Below are positions 43,402 to 54,623 of a DNA stretch of 64,000 nucleotides, piece after piece. Below the pieces are notes generated by a model. That model was not told where the DNA came from, ran no database searches, and was given only the letters and a program-made list of their open reading frames with translations. The stretch comes from Panicum virgatum (taxonomy: Eukaryota > Streptophyta > Magnoliopsida > Poales > Poaceae): assembly GCF_016808335.1 (NCBI RefSeq), contig NC_053144.1:58916195-58980194 (forward strand), given 5' to 3'. Position numbers and translations under genes: made by a program. Numbering within the stretch: position 1 is the first letter of the stretch; each line of letters starts with the position of its first letter.

Positions 43402-46400
43402 TTCTCCCCCTTGATCATAAGGCTTAAACTTATAAGTTCACTTTTCAAAAAATGACATACCAAGATAAAAAGATTACAATGGTCAATTATACGTACCATT
43501 GAACCCAGTTACTATAGCATGCCACCTTATATCAAATGAACTTCTTTAACTTAGGAGCTCCAAAACTTATTATTTATCGTTATACAAAACTTATGGACTC
43601 ATTTCTCAAAAGACGGTACACCAGACCAATCAATCACTGCAGTCAATTAAGTACCACAGGACTAAGTGACCATGGTTCCCGTTCAAAATCAAAATGATTC
43701 CTCTTAGGCTTATGGGGAGACGGTGCTACAATTAGTCCCAGAGTGCAGTTTATTTTTCATATACATACATATATTCTTATGAACTTTATGTGCGTACTTC
43801 AAAATTAAAAATCAAACATATTCCAGAATCATAATTTGTCCCTGAATAATAGGCTGCCATTTAATCTTTATGCCAGCAATTTTGTAAAAGCAAGCCTCTT
43901 AGACTATGATACTCAGCACTTTTATCTTAGCACTTTAACACTTAGATACTGAGCATCAACATTAGTCTCACAAATTGCTCAACACTTATGTCTTTAATAC
44001 TTAATTGTTGAGCACTAAAACTTAAAATCTTAATACATCATTAAGGCCTTGAAACATATAATGTTTGATTCTGGAATATTCTGGAATCAATCTTTCACAA
44101 TGTCCTGGGTCTAGCAATACCTTTTGACATGTTACTCGAATGGAACTGCACTCTTTGCATAATGAGTTTCGGGATAATTTTCTTAAAATAAATACTTTAC
44201 TCTTCAAAATATGGATTAGGGACATAAATCCATATCTAAGAAAATATTGGGATTTTCTCAAAATAATATGGATTAGGGACAAAAATCCATATATCAGCTT
44301 TTGGGATTAAACATGCCACAAAATAATCTACATCTTTAATGATGTTCTGAGTTGGGTGAAGCCATTCCACAATATGGCTCCCCCTATAAGGGTGCAATTT
44401 TTGTGGACATTAATGCACCTTTACTAAGAAACATTATTGTCTGAACACCCCATAATTTGGTGGTTACCAGACTTTCTTAAAAGTGAGCATGTAATCCCTT
44501 AGTGCTATACTTATAGCACAAAACTTCTTTAGCACTTATGCCAACAGGCAGTGCATTCAAAACAATTTTTTAGGGGTCCAGTCCTAGACTTATGTTTGCC
44601 AGATATCCTGGTCTTTAAAATTTAAGGGCATATCATAACTTAGGTATATACATCACTTATGTCTGCCACAACATAAGAGAACTTATTGCCCTTAATGGGA
44701 GTAAACATAGTTTTGGGGATAATACTTAATACTCCCATTTTCTGGACCAATCTTGGTGAATCTTAATACTCAAATAATGTAAGGAACATCACCAAGAATA
44801 AACTTAATTCCCTGAGGATAAAACTCATTCCTTATAATATACAATATCCCTATTGCTTGTTGTGAACAAGACGTTGACTAATCCAAAATTTCTTATTGAA
44901 CTTTATTTCATCATTCTAAATGCTTATACCCTCAAAGTAATGTGCAGTAATAAGCATTTCTTTTCTTTAATATATTTTATCATAATAATCAATTCCTTAT
45001 TTTACATGAACCTTATCTAATGAACATAAAATTATATTTTTCATTATTCCATTTCATAGTAATATTTAGGCATTGTCTCCATTAGAAGAAACTTAACATA
45101 AGTATTAGAAACTGACAAACTTTCATTCCATTAGATGGAAGAGATTCTTAAAACTTATATCTTAGGAGGCAATTATGTGAGGCTTTATTATTAAAAGATG
45201 ACTAACTTAGGCCATTAGCATTAAAAGATAGGTCTAATTATACTTTAATCATTTTTTTCTTAAAATAAACACTTATTCTTAATAACCCTTAATGTCATTG
45301 ACTAAAACTTTTTGATTCAGTGAAATACTTTAAACAATATTAGTAACTATATTCCTTCTAAAACATAATGGAAGCTAAGTAATAAAATCAAGATACTAAA
45401 TACAAAATCCCCACATATACATAAGTATATTAAATTTTAATATCTTTCATAATGTAATTATGTAAAGAAATTACTTAAAAAAATAAAATATAGACATACC
45501 TGATAAAGTATTTCCTTCTTTTATTCTTAGTGGGAAGTTCAACTCTCCCCCTCGAAATGTGAACTAAGCGATAGTATCACATTTCGATAGAACTTCAAAA
45601 CAAATGTTTCATTATTGGAATGGAGGATGAAACCTTAGGATAAATTCCAATTAACCTCAGATTCTCTTTTAATACTTAAGGACTTCATCTTCAAAACTTT
45701 CATATTCATGGGGCCATATTTTCATCATACTTGTAATAGCTTATGAGCAGAAAATTCATTTGAGCTTCAATCATAATATTTTATGATTGACACCATAATA
45801 AGATGAACTCAAAAAGTTCCAATGACCCTTTATATTTTATTCTTATGATCTTTAGGCTTTGAGAATTATTTCTCCATTATTGCCAGAGAAATTACAACAT
45901 AATTGTACCAAGGGATTTACTCCCCCAAATCTTTACTGGCATTGATCATAAGATAGATTTCTTTAGATTGCTCCCATTAGATATTGATTGTTGTTCAATA
46001 CCTTAATCATTGAAACTTCTCTAATGGGATCTTATTGCGTTTGTCCACACAATCATAATTAATGACCTCATGAACAATGTATGCTTATGCACTTAGTCTA
46101 TTTTTTTATCGAGGGTACTTAAAACAGCCAAGAAAATTATGGCTAAATTCAAAACATTATCAATAGGGATATTTTAATTGATAAATTTGACAAAACTTAA
46201 TCATTCTACTTTGCATCACCTTTGGGTAGAAATAAAGTAGATCTTAACATAAAATTAAACATTAATAATTCTTCATATTATTATAATAGACATAAAAATT
46301 TCTTATGCAAATATTAATACTCAGGGAATGTTGTATCAATATAATCAACTTTGATCATGCTTGAGACTTGGAAACTTAATTGATGTGGGAATTAAATAAT

Positions 46401-47915
46401 GACACATGGCTATAAACAACTTTGGTCATAATATAGCCATAAGTTACAAATATAATTATAAAACTTATCAAGTCTCAAGAATTCTTTAATCAGAGGGACT
46501 TAGTTGCGGAAGCGTAAACATTTGTTGCTAATATTCACTTATGGTTATTTAAACCTTTTGCCTTTAGCATAATTCCTCAATAATACATCAATTATTCTTG
46601 TGGCCTTATATAAGAAAAGATCCATAAGCCATTCATGCATTAAGATTTTCCTAAATCATTAACTTCTTTTATTGATCTAATCCACATCAGCTTTGGTCAG
46701 AAGTAGACAGGAATAATAAAATTCTGTGAACAAGTATTCATCAATCAGCTTTGGCCAGAATAACAAATACAAGTCACACTTTATTTGACTTTAATATTCT
46801 TTTACTGATCTAGTCCACATCAGCTTTAGCCAGAAATGGACAAGAGCAGCAAAATTTTGTGGTCAGATATTCATCAATCAGTTTTGGCCAGAATGACAAA
46901 TATAAGCCATACTTAATTAAAATTACATGTCTCTATGTACTTCTTTTATTGATCTAGTCCATATCAGCTTTGGCCAAAAATGGATAAGAACAATAAAATT
47001 TTGTGAAAAAGTATTTATCAATCAGCTTTGGCCAGAATGATAAATACAAGCCACCTTTATATAATTTGAGACATGTTTAATGAAAATAACCTAATTAAAT
47101 ATACATGGCTTAAGGACATAAATTCATTATTAATGGGCATTAAATTGACACTCCATTATACACAACTTTGGTTGGTATATAACCATGAAAAGTTACCATT
47201 AGTTATACTTAAGCCCAATACTTTAGTTTAGAACTAAATTTTCTATTGATTTGATCATAATCTTGACATATGATTAATCATAAGAGGCCACTTATTTTTC
47301 TTAGGAATAAAACAATTATTAACATTAAATTTAACAAACTCATTTATCATAAAAAGCATTATTCAAATAATACATCATTTTGGGCAACAAACATTAATTA
47401 CTTTATTTTGGGCTATTTATTATAAATAAAAGGGACATAATTTCTTATTATGGAGAATAAGCATACATGGGTCAAAAACCCTAATTTTATTGCCCAAAAT
47501 AATAATATTTAATCTTAAATCATGAATCATATTAGTCTATGACCCTAATATTCTTATGGGCAAAAAGCTCATAACTTCATTAATATAATTTCATAAAATA
47601 ATACTCAAAAACAAAATTAATATTGTATGATATTATTACATTAATGTTGAGCATAAGCATAATAATTAATTCCAAAAATTAAGGAAATTTCATCACATAA
47701 TAAATGCATTTATTATTCTTGTCATTATTTACTAAGACATGATAAAAGATCTTTAAACTTTAAACATAAAATAACAATCATAATCATAATACTTAAAAGT
47801 GAAACAATATTTATAATCAAAAAACAGCATTATCTTAGCTCATCAATTCATTTGGCCCATCACTATGTAGCCCAATACTTATTTCATAATTTTTAGGAAA
47901 AAAAAACATCAAAGA
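43402..47915. other. AT-rich non-coding interior of the LARD-like element
   Basis: About 4.5 kb with no open frame longer than about 90 codons on either strand. Short motifs such as CTTA and TCATAA recur. Three about-120-bp repeats at 46662-47060 are listed separately. Confidence 0.7.
46662..47060. repeat. Three imperfect tandem repeats, about 120 bp each, period about 140 bp
   Basis: Copies start near 46662, 46798 and 46941. Each has TTGATCTAGTCCACATCAGC then TTTGGCC, and later ATCAATCAGCTTTGGCCAG then AATGACAAATACAAGCCA, with substitutions. Confidence 0.85.
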
Positions 47916-47919
47916 AATT

Positions 47920-48640
47920 CGGCCCAAAGCCCCTTTTCCGAGCTGGGCCGATTCCAGCCTGGCCCATTTGGCCGAACCACCTTCCCGCTTGGGCTCCAGG
48001 CCCAAAAACCTAGGCCTGGGCCGGGGAGGAGGCGCTCCCGCGCCGGCCTGCTAGGCCCGTGGAGCGGCCGGCCACCGCGAGCCATTGGATGCCATCCAAT
48101 GGCTCGCAGCATGCCCGAGCGGCCGAGCGGATCAAAACCGCCGGCCGGCCGGCCCTCCGCGAACCCTAATTTTCATTTGCTTCTCCCCTTTCTCTCTCTT
48201 CTCTCCCGACAGCGGCGGCGGGCGAGCAAGCGACGGCGGAGCGAAACAACCGCCGGCGCTGAGGGGGAGCAGTGGCGCCGCCGAGCTTTGCTCGCCGGAG
48301 GTGCATGCGGCCGTGGCCAGCGCGCAGCTCCGTCGAGCATCGCTCGTCGGTGCCCTAAGCACCCGCCGGTCGCGCGCGCGGGATCTGTCCAAGATCCACG
48401 GCGGTGATGGCGAGCTTCGGCACGACGAAGACTACCCCGGCGACAGCAGGCGCACAAGGAAAGGGCCAAGCCTGCGCGGTGGGTCGCGAGGCCACTCAGG
48501 ACCAAGTCCCAAGCGTGCGCTCGCCATCAGGGTGGCGTCCGTGGTAGCACGGTAGTCGTTGCCGGCGACGCTGGCCCTCAGGTATGCCCACCGCACCCCT
48601 TCTTTAGGTCTGGGGTTAGGGTTCTTAGGATTGGGGAAAA
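47920..48640 (+). other. GC-rich, gene-like segment inside the LARD-like element
   Basis: A sharp shift from AT-rich to GC-rich sequence. On the plus strand, CGAACCCTAATTTTC, a pyrimidine-rich stretch (48180-48208) and (GGC)n-rich sequence look like a plant 5' UTR and first exon, ending at CTCAG|GTATGCCC (about 48580), a donor-like site. Open frames are present but show no known domain. It may be host DNA captured by the element, in antisense to the element itself. Confidence 0.45.
48077..48107. repeat. Perfect inverted repeat: 14-bp arms, 3-bp loop
   Basis: GCGAGCCATTGGAT at 48077-48090 and its exact reverse complement at 48094-48107, separated by GCC. It would form a stable hairpin. Confidence 0.95.
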
Positions 48641-48889
48641 TTTTGGTGATTTTTTTCCTGTAGCTAGGGTTTCGGGTTTTTGGGATCTTGGGTAATTTCT
48701 TAGGATTAGTACTTAATTGATTCAATTCCCCTCCTTCTGCATACTTAATTCAAACTCTAGTACAGTTTAACATAATTTTTTGGGCGTGATCATCTTAACA
48801 GAGGCAAGATCATGAACTTCACAACATGAACATGGGCCTTTTGGTATGAACTTGGGTTCAAATGTAGGACTAGATGGCTCTGGTGCCAT

Positions 48890-49298
48890 TGTTAGATGTG
48901 CAGGATCATCTAGCCTAAGAGAGAACCACAAATAGAGATGGAATTATGGACATACCTTGATTTACTTGAGCACCCTGCCCTTGTTCTTCTTTTGTTCTTG
49001 CATCTAGGGCTTGTTTTGTTGGAGGTGAGCCCTTCCTGTGGTTTCTGTGTGATAGCTGAGATTGGGCAGCTTGGGCTAAGGTAGTCTATTTTTGCTTAGC
49101 TTTTCAATCACCTTTATTTGGGATGCCTCAGCCCTATATATATGCACGGCACCACAGGGGGACAACACCATATAGGGGTTTCTAGAGCCCTCCAATCAAG
49201 AGCCCAAATTCAATTAGAACTTGTATACTAACAGCAATTATTAGTCAGCAGATTTTTATCTTAACGCTGACATCACTGCCGACATGATCAACCCAACA
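48890..49298 (-). repeat. 5' LTR (right), 409 bp
   Basis: Right LTR, next to the primer-binding-like site at 48876-48888. Confidence 0.92.
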
Positions 49299-49746
49299 TG
49301 CAAAACATGATATTCAGAAGTCCTATGGTTCTAACATGCTGGCAGGCTTGCAGGCTTGCAGAAGCAAGGCATTCTTCTTGCTCTACTAATTTGTCAGCCC
49401 AATCTGGACCAAACTCAAAATAGACAACCTGCTTCCATATACCTACGTCCTACGAATAAGCTACTACCCACGAAATAAACAACGCCAAGGGCAAGATAAA
49501 AATTACAGCACATGAACGTCACCACAAACAATTTATTTTCCTACGATTCGAAAGGTTTACCCTATTAAGATTCATAGCATGTCCAGTTAACGGTTCTAGC
49601 TGAATCTAGTTCTTATTATTGCTAAGTTCTATAGCAAGCAGTACCTCAACAAATCCAACCGGTAGAACTCTGCAAACTAGACGCGAAAACGCCGCAGCTA
49701 CCACCTATAGTTACCATCCCTATCACACAAAACAAGCAGCCAAGCT
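49299..49746. other. PABP 3' flank
   Basis: The first part echoes the sequence left of the LARD element (ATGATATTCAGAA, GGCAGGCTTGCAGG), showing a short local duplication at the insertion site. The rest is probably PABP 3' UTR. No other gene. Confidence 0.5.
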
Positions 49747-52700
49747 TCAATTGGCGTTTACACCAGCAGACTCCATCAATCCCAGGTGTAGTGCGTCCTG
49801 ATCCTCGGTCTTGGGTTTTGTTGCATGAAGCAGCTGCACGCACTCGTCGACCTTGGCTGACAGCATCTCCGACGAGCAGAGCAGAGCGACTACCTCAGAG
49901 TTGTCCAGCTCCAGCAGCATACCAGTGATTTTGCTCACGAGTTCAGGCTTGAACCAACAAGGCATAAGATTAGTACAAATCTGGGTCCCTAGCTACGTTA
50001 TGGATGGAAAATACATGACAAGAAAAAGCATGAGATTACTTGGTGTCTCTCAACGAGCGGATAGAGCCTGTTCCCGAGCAAGTTCTTCTGTTCCTCCGGT
50101 GAAGCAGAAGCCAGATAGCTGCTGAACGAATCATTCACCGAAGAAACAGGGTCACCATGGTGAAAGGTCAAACCGTTGGCCATAACATCATTTGAGAAGT
50201 ACTTTGGATGGCTGAATCTCTGCAAAAACTCGAATAATGTATAATAAGTTAACTGTATTGTGTGAAGAAAAGAAAAAGGAAGAACCAAATATAACTGGTA
50301 AATCATCATGGAGAATGCTATCATAAAGCCACAAATAAAAATGATCAGATTGGGGAAATAGTTCATTAGATGCACAGAAAACTCGCATGTTCTCTACCTA
50401 AAAATGTATTCACATTGAACGAAGATTTAGGAAGTAGTTAAGTACTAGATGAGCTCATGAGCCCATATATGTAAGTTACTCAGGCAACAAATACCTGTCG
50501 GGGCATAGACATGAAATCTTTAGCTGGTGGTGCACGGGCGACATAGTTTACAGCATGAACGGTATGCGGAAGAGGCATCATATTCCCACCCATCCTTCCC
50601 CTGTTACTTCTGTAATGCCTTGGCGAATTTGGCATCTATGATATGGTAAATAAGAGCTCATTAACAAAGGAGAAAATATGAAGAAAAAATAGTTAATAAA
50701 AAGATAGTAAATGTACCATGGGTGAATGTATTTGTTGGATATTAGGTGGTGAGGGAAACATGTTTGGCCTCCATTCGTGACTGAGCCCCATGGGTGGATA
50801 CACAAATCCATGTCTTGGAGGACCTTGAGGGAGATGTGTACCTGGATGCGCAAAGTATACGTGTGGATATCCGGTGGGAATCATAGAGTTTGCAGGTCCA
50901 ACCATTCTAGCAAGATGAGCAAAATGTTGCTGCAGTTTGGCTCGCCTCTCCTCTTTTCTTTGAAAAATAGCAACGTACAATGGTTTTCCATAAAACATAA
51001 CACCTGCGCAATTGAACCCAAAGTAACATGTTAGTAATCTAGTTGGGATAATCAATGAGTTATGTTTATAAACAATTATCAAATTACCACGCATGCTGCT
51101 TACGGCACTCTTTGCCTCCTCAGGGGTACTGAAACATACAAAACCAAAGCCTCTACTAATGCCCTTATCATCACGCATAACCTTTGCCGATGTGATGTTA
51201 CCAAATTCATCGAACCGTGCACGAAGAGTGTCATCATCGACTTCGTCATGGATATTTTTGATATAGACATTTGATTCCTGTAAAAAATGCATATAACATG
51301 AGTAAGCATAAGTTTGGAGATCGAGCATATACGGCTAAGGATTACATGTGTGAAACTTACATTGCTCTTATTTATTATTTCATTTCTTTTCTCCTCATGT
51401 AAACGCTGCAAATATTGTTTCCTTTCCTCCTTCTTTTGAGCTCTCGCCACGTATAAAGCTTTTGATCCTAAAGAAAAGAATTCAGGAAAACATATACCCA
51501 TTAAAGTTTTTTTTTCTAGTAGAAGCTTTTATGTTATTTAACATGAGATTGATAAACATACCAATTAGCATCCCATGCATGGTCTCTTGTGCTTTAATGG
51601 CACTTTCAGGGTTTTGGAAACTAACAAACCCAAAACCCATAGATGACCCATCAGTTCTCCTCATAATCTTCACACTAACTATTGGACCAAACTGAGAGAA
51701 CTTCAATTTAACAAGTTCCTCTGTTATGTCATCATCCAGATGCTTCATGTACAGGTTAGTGTACTTGTCATCATTATTTGCAGACCGTTCACTTTTCTTA
51801 ACAAAAGTAGCAACGTGCCTAAGAAAATGGAAATTATATATGTCAAATACACACTAATACATGTAATACAAATAATTAAAGGACATATACATACAATTTC
51901 CTATCATTGAAAAGGGAGCCATGGAGGTTCTCAATTGCTGCATCTGCTGATTCTTGTGATGCAAATTGAACGAATCCATAACCTCTGTTAGTCCCATCCT
52001 CATTTTTGGCAACTTTACACGATAAAACATCTCCAAACTTGGAGAACAATTCTTGAAGGCTGGCATTGTCAACAGAATCACTAAGGTTCTGGCATTTCAC
52101 AACAAAACAGGATTAGACCTTCATAAATTTGTAAATTCAGCAGATATATATGCTCATGTACGGTGAGGATATTGCTAGTATACCTTAACAAAAATGTTAC
52201 CGACACCACTTCTCCTGGCATCTGGATCCCGGTTCGACCACATCACCCTTATTGGCTTATCCAAAACCAAGCTATGATTTAGTTTTTCAAGAGCCGTCAC
52301 AGCTGATAAATAATGTTAGCACACTAGTCAAAACCTTAGCACACTAGTCAAAGTCTTACTATATTAGTTGACAAATAAATTATGATACTATTCGTATTCA
52401 TATCAATTAGCAAAAACAAAATATAAGGATCACACCATTTTTAAATATATGACATTTAGGGCAAGCTAGTTGATATTTTGAACTAACTAGCTTGCCCACA
52501 ACATCATATATTTTAAAAAGGAGGGAGCAACATGGTTTATGCCCTCAGTTGTCACTAAAAAAATTTAAAATCAATTCATTAACGTAAAACAAATATCTAA
52601 ACTTCAGTACATCATCTACATGTAAAAAGATGTATGGAAAAACCCAAAGTTCTATGGGAGAGTAGCATATCAATTTAATCTACTATAAAAATGCATGGAA

Positions 52701-54032
52701 AAGTGATTAACGGTACAATTGCAAGTCAGGTGCACAATGCACCTATAACATTCAAGGAGTTGCACATTTTGACATGGTAAATCATCTACTTCCAGATTTT
52801 CCAAATACTTATCCACTCATCTACAAACTAATTAAAACTAGCAAAGATACAGATCGTTAAAAAAAATGAAGGCACCCTTTTTAATTTCACCATACATCAC
52901 TAGACAAACTCAATGTTGTTCTCAGCCCTACTCGAATGATCAAACAGACATAAGAATAGTATTAAGTAAATAACTAAATTTACATCCTTTAGGATTTGCT
53001 GAGTATGTAACTTGCATCGGACAAGTATCATCAAGAAAGTTAATAAACAGAAAAAATAAATGCATTATTCAAATCAATTCAACCCATGTATATTGATAGA
53101 GTTGCCCACTGTTTAAGTAACTACCACCCTAAATGTGTGTTTGTATGAGTTCAAAGGAACATATATATGACCACTTCAACCTAAAAAGTGGTCTGAAAAA
53201 ATAAAAACCACTTTCTCATTGTCATGCAAAAAGACAAAGAAGAGAAAATTATCCTAATCAGCAACTTAATATTAAACAGCCCATGTTAAATAAATCCACC
53301 ATGCTTGCGGTAGTAAGCTTTACCACAGTTCATATACCATATGCTTGCGTTGGACAGCGCGAGAAAGAAAGAGATGACAAATTGACAAGGAGACGACAAG
53401 TACGTGTTTGAGCCTTTGAGGTGAACAGCATTTGAACTGGCGCTGCAAGCTTTGCATGGACCGTGCATGCAGGTTGCATGAGGAGGCCTTCCTAGCTACC
53501 CGGCTCCAATTTCCCCACACCTCGAATTTAACATGAATTTCTAAACGATATTGGTCGATCCGATTTTACTCTATCATCCCAGAATAACGAAAATATACAC
53601 AACAAATTAAACCAAGCTAAGCCCCCCGTATTACAGCAATACAGGTTGGGAATCAAATCCCCAATCAACCGGGTAGTACGACAGCTCGAGGAAACGGGAT
53701 TATTAGGATCAAGCGCGGCCGAGAGCGCACGTACCGTCAGCCCGGGAGAAGTAGTTGACGTATCCGTATCTGAGCGATCTGCTGGTGGCGTTGTCGCGGC
53801 AGACGCGCACGGACGTGACGGTGCCGATCTTGCTGAAGGCGTCGAACAGGTGCTCCTCCGCCACGTCCTCGTGCAGATCGCCCACGTACAGCGCCGGCAC
53901 CGCCGCGGCGGCCGGCTGCGCCTCCTCGCTCGCGGCCGCGGGCGCCGCCGCCGATTCCTCCTGCTGATCAGCGGCCGCCGCCGGCGCGTGCGCTGACGAC
54001 ACGGCAGGCGCTTCCATCTCCGACGCCGGCAT
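49747..54032 (-). CDS. PABP: Cytoplasmic poly(A)-binding protein (PABP)
   Basis: A 657-residue protein from ten exons: 53735-54032, 52184-52302, 51895-52088, 51562-51818, 51361-51467, 51088-51277, 50717-51003, 50495-50635, 50040-50219 and 49747-49947 (1974 bases, all GT..AG except where flanks are ambiguous by a base). An Ala-rich N-terminus is followed by four RRMs at about residues 47-125 (LYVGDL, YGYVNY), 134-212 ([14 protein letters not shown]), 225-302 ([14 protein letters not shown]) and 326-403 ([14 protein letters not shown]). A Pro/Met-rich linker and a C-terminal MLLE (PABC) domain follow, about 575-650, with [13 protein letters not shown]. It binds mRNA poly(A) tails and recruits eIF4G and PAM2-motif proteins for translation and decay control. 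Length and domain order are complete. It is head to head with the ARF-GAP gene. Confidence 0.95.
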
Positions 54033-54623
54033 GGGCGAAGCAACGACGACCTGATCGAGCTGGACGCGCCGGCGGCGAGGAGCGGGCTAGGGCAATGTGG
54101 GGGAGGCGACGGGATAGATGTCGAAACCGGCGAGTCTCGCAGGGGTTTCGGCGGCGCGACGGTTTCTAAAAAAACTCGCGAGGGCGAGGGCCAAGAGACG
54201 CCACTGGTGGGCCTCCTCCTCCTTTTATTCGGCGGGGAGCGCGTCGGATACGGGAAACCGTCCGCGCCTGGCTGGCCGCCCGCCCATCTCGGTGGCCCCC
54301 CCCAGCCTCCTCCTCCTCCTTCCCGGCGCGCTGGGCCCAGATTGTCGGCGTCTGGAGTGGGCCCCTGTTCGGTTCGGCCCCGCTCACCAGCCAGGGTCCC
54401 GGAGCTGCCCTCAAGCGACGAGGGGTAATTACCGCTCTGCCCTGAGCACCGCCCGCGCAGAGCCAGGGGCAGAAGCGTCCGCGTCGCCGTATTTGACCCC
54501 TCCCCGTCCCGTGTCGGCGTCTCCTCCTCCTCCCTGCCTCGTCCGCCCCCTTTCCCCTCCGCGTCCAGGGCCCGAGCCACCCACCCAGCCGCGGATCCGA
54601 GGCGCAGACCCGAAGATCCGGCG
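54033..54623. promoter_or_regulatory. Shared intergenic promoter between PABP (-) and ARF-GAP (+)
   Basis: Only 591 bp separate the two start codons, so the region must hold both promoters and 5' UTRs. It is GC-rich and has no clear TATA box in either direction. Long overlapping open frames here (for example on the minus strand to 54679) have no known domain and are most likely a by-product of GC content. Confidence 0.6.

Larger units (their letters stand above)
42993..49298 (-). mobile_element. Large non-autonomous LTR retrotransposon (LARD-like), 6.3 kb
   Basis: Two 409-bp LTRs, 42993-43401 and 48890-49298, differ at 6 positions (98.5% identity). Both run TGTTAGATGTGCAGG to CAACCCAACA in plus-strand orientation. 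The flanks are tgcag and tgcaa, a 5-bp duplication with one mismatch. On the minus strand TGGCACCAGAGCC (48876-48888) next to the right LTR resembles the initiator-Met-tRNA primer site TGGTATCAGAGC, and AAGGGGGAGAA (43402-43412) next to the left LTR is a polypurine tract. The element therefore reads on the minus strand. Its 5.5-kb interior encodes no retroelement protein. It is very AT-rich from 43.4 to 47.9 kb and GC-rich at 47.9-48.6 kb. Confidence 0.9.

Noticed and set aside
46662..47060. CRISPR-like array
   Set aside because: Only three long diverged repeats within a plant retroelement; no short identical repeats with unique spacers.
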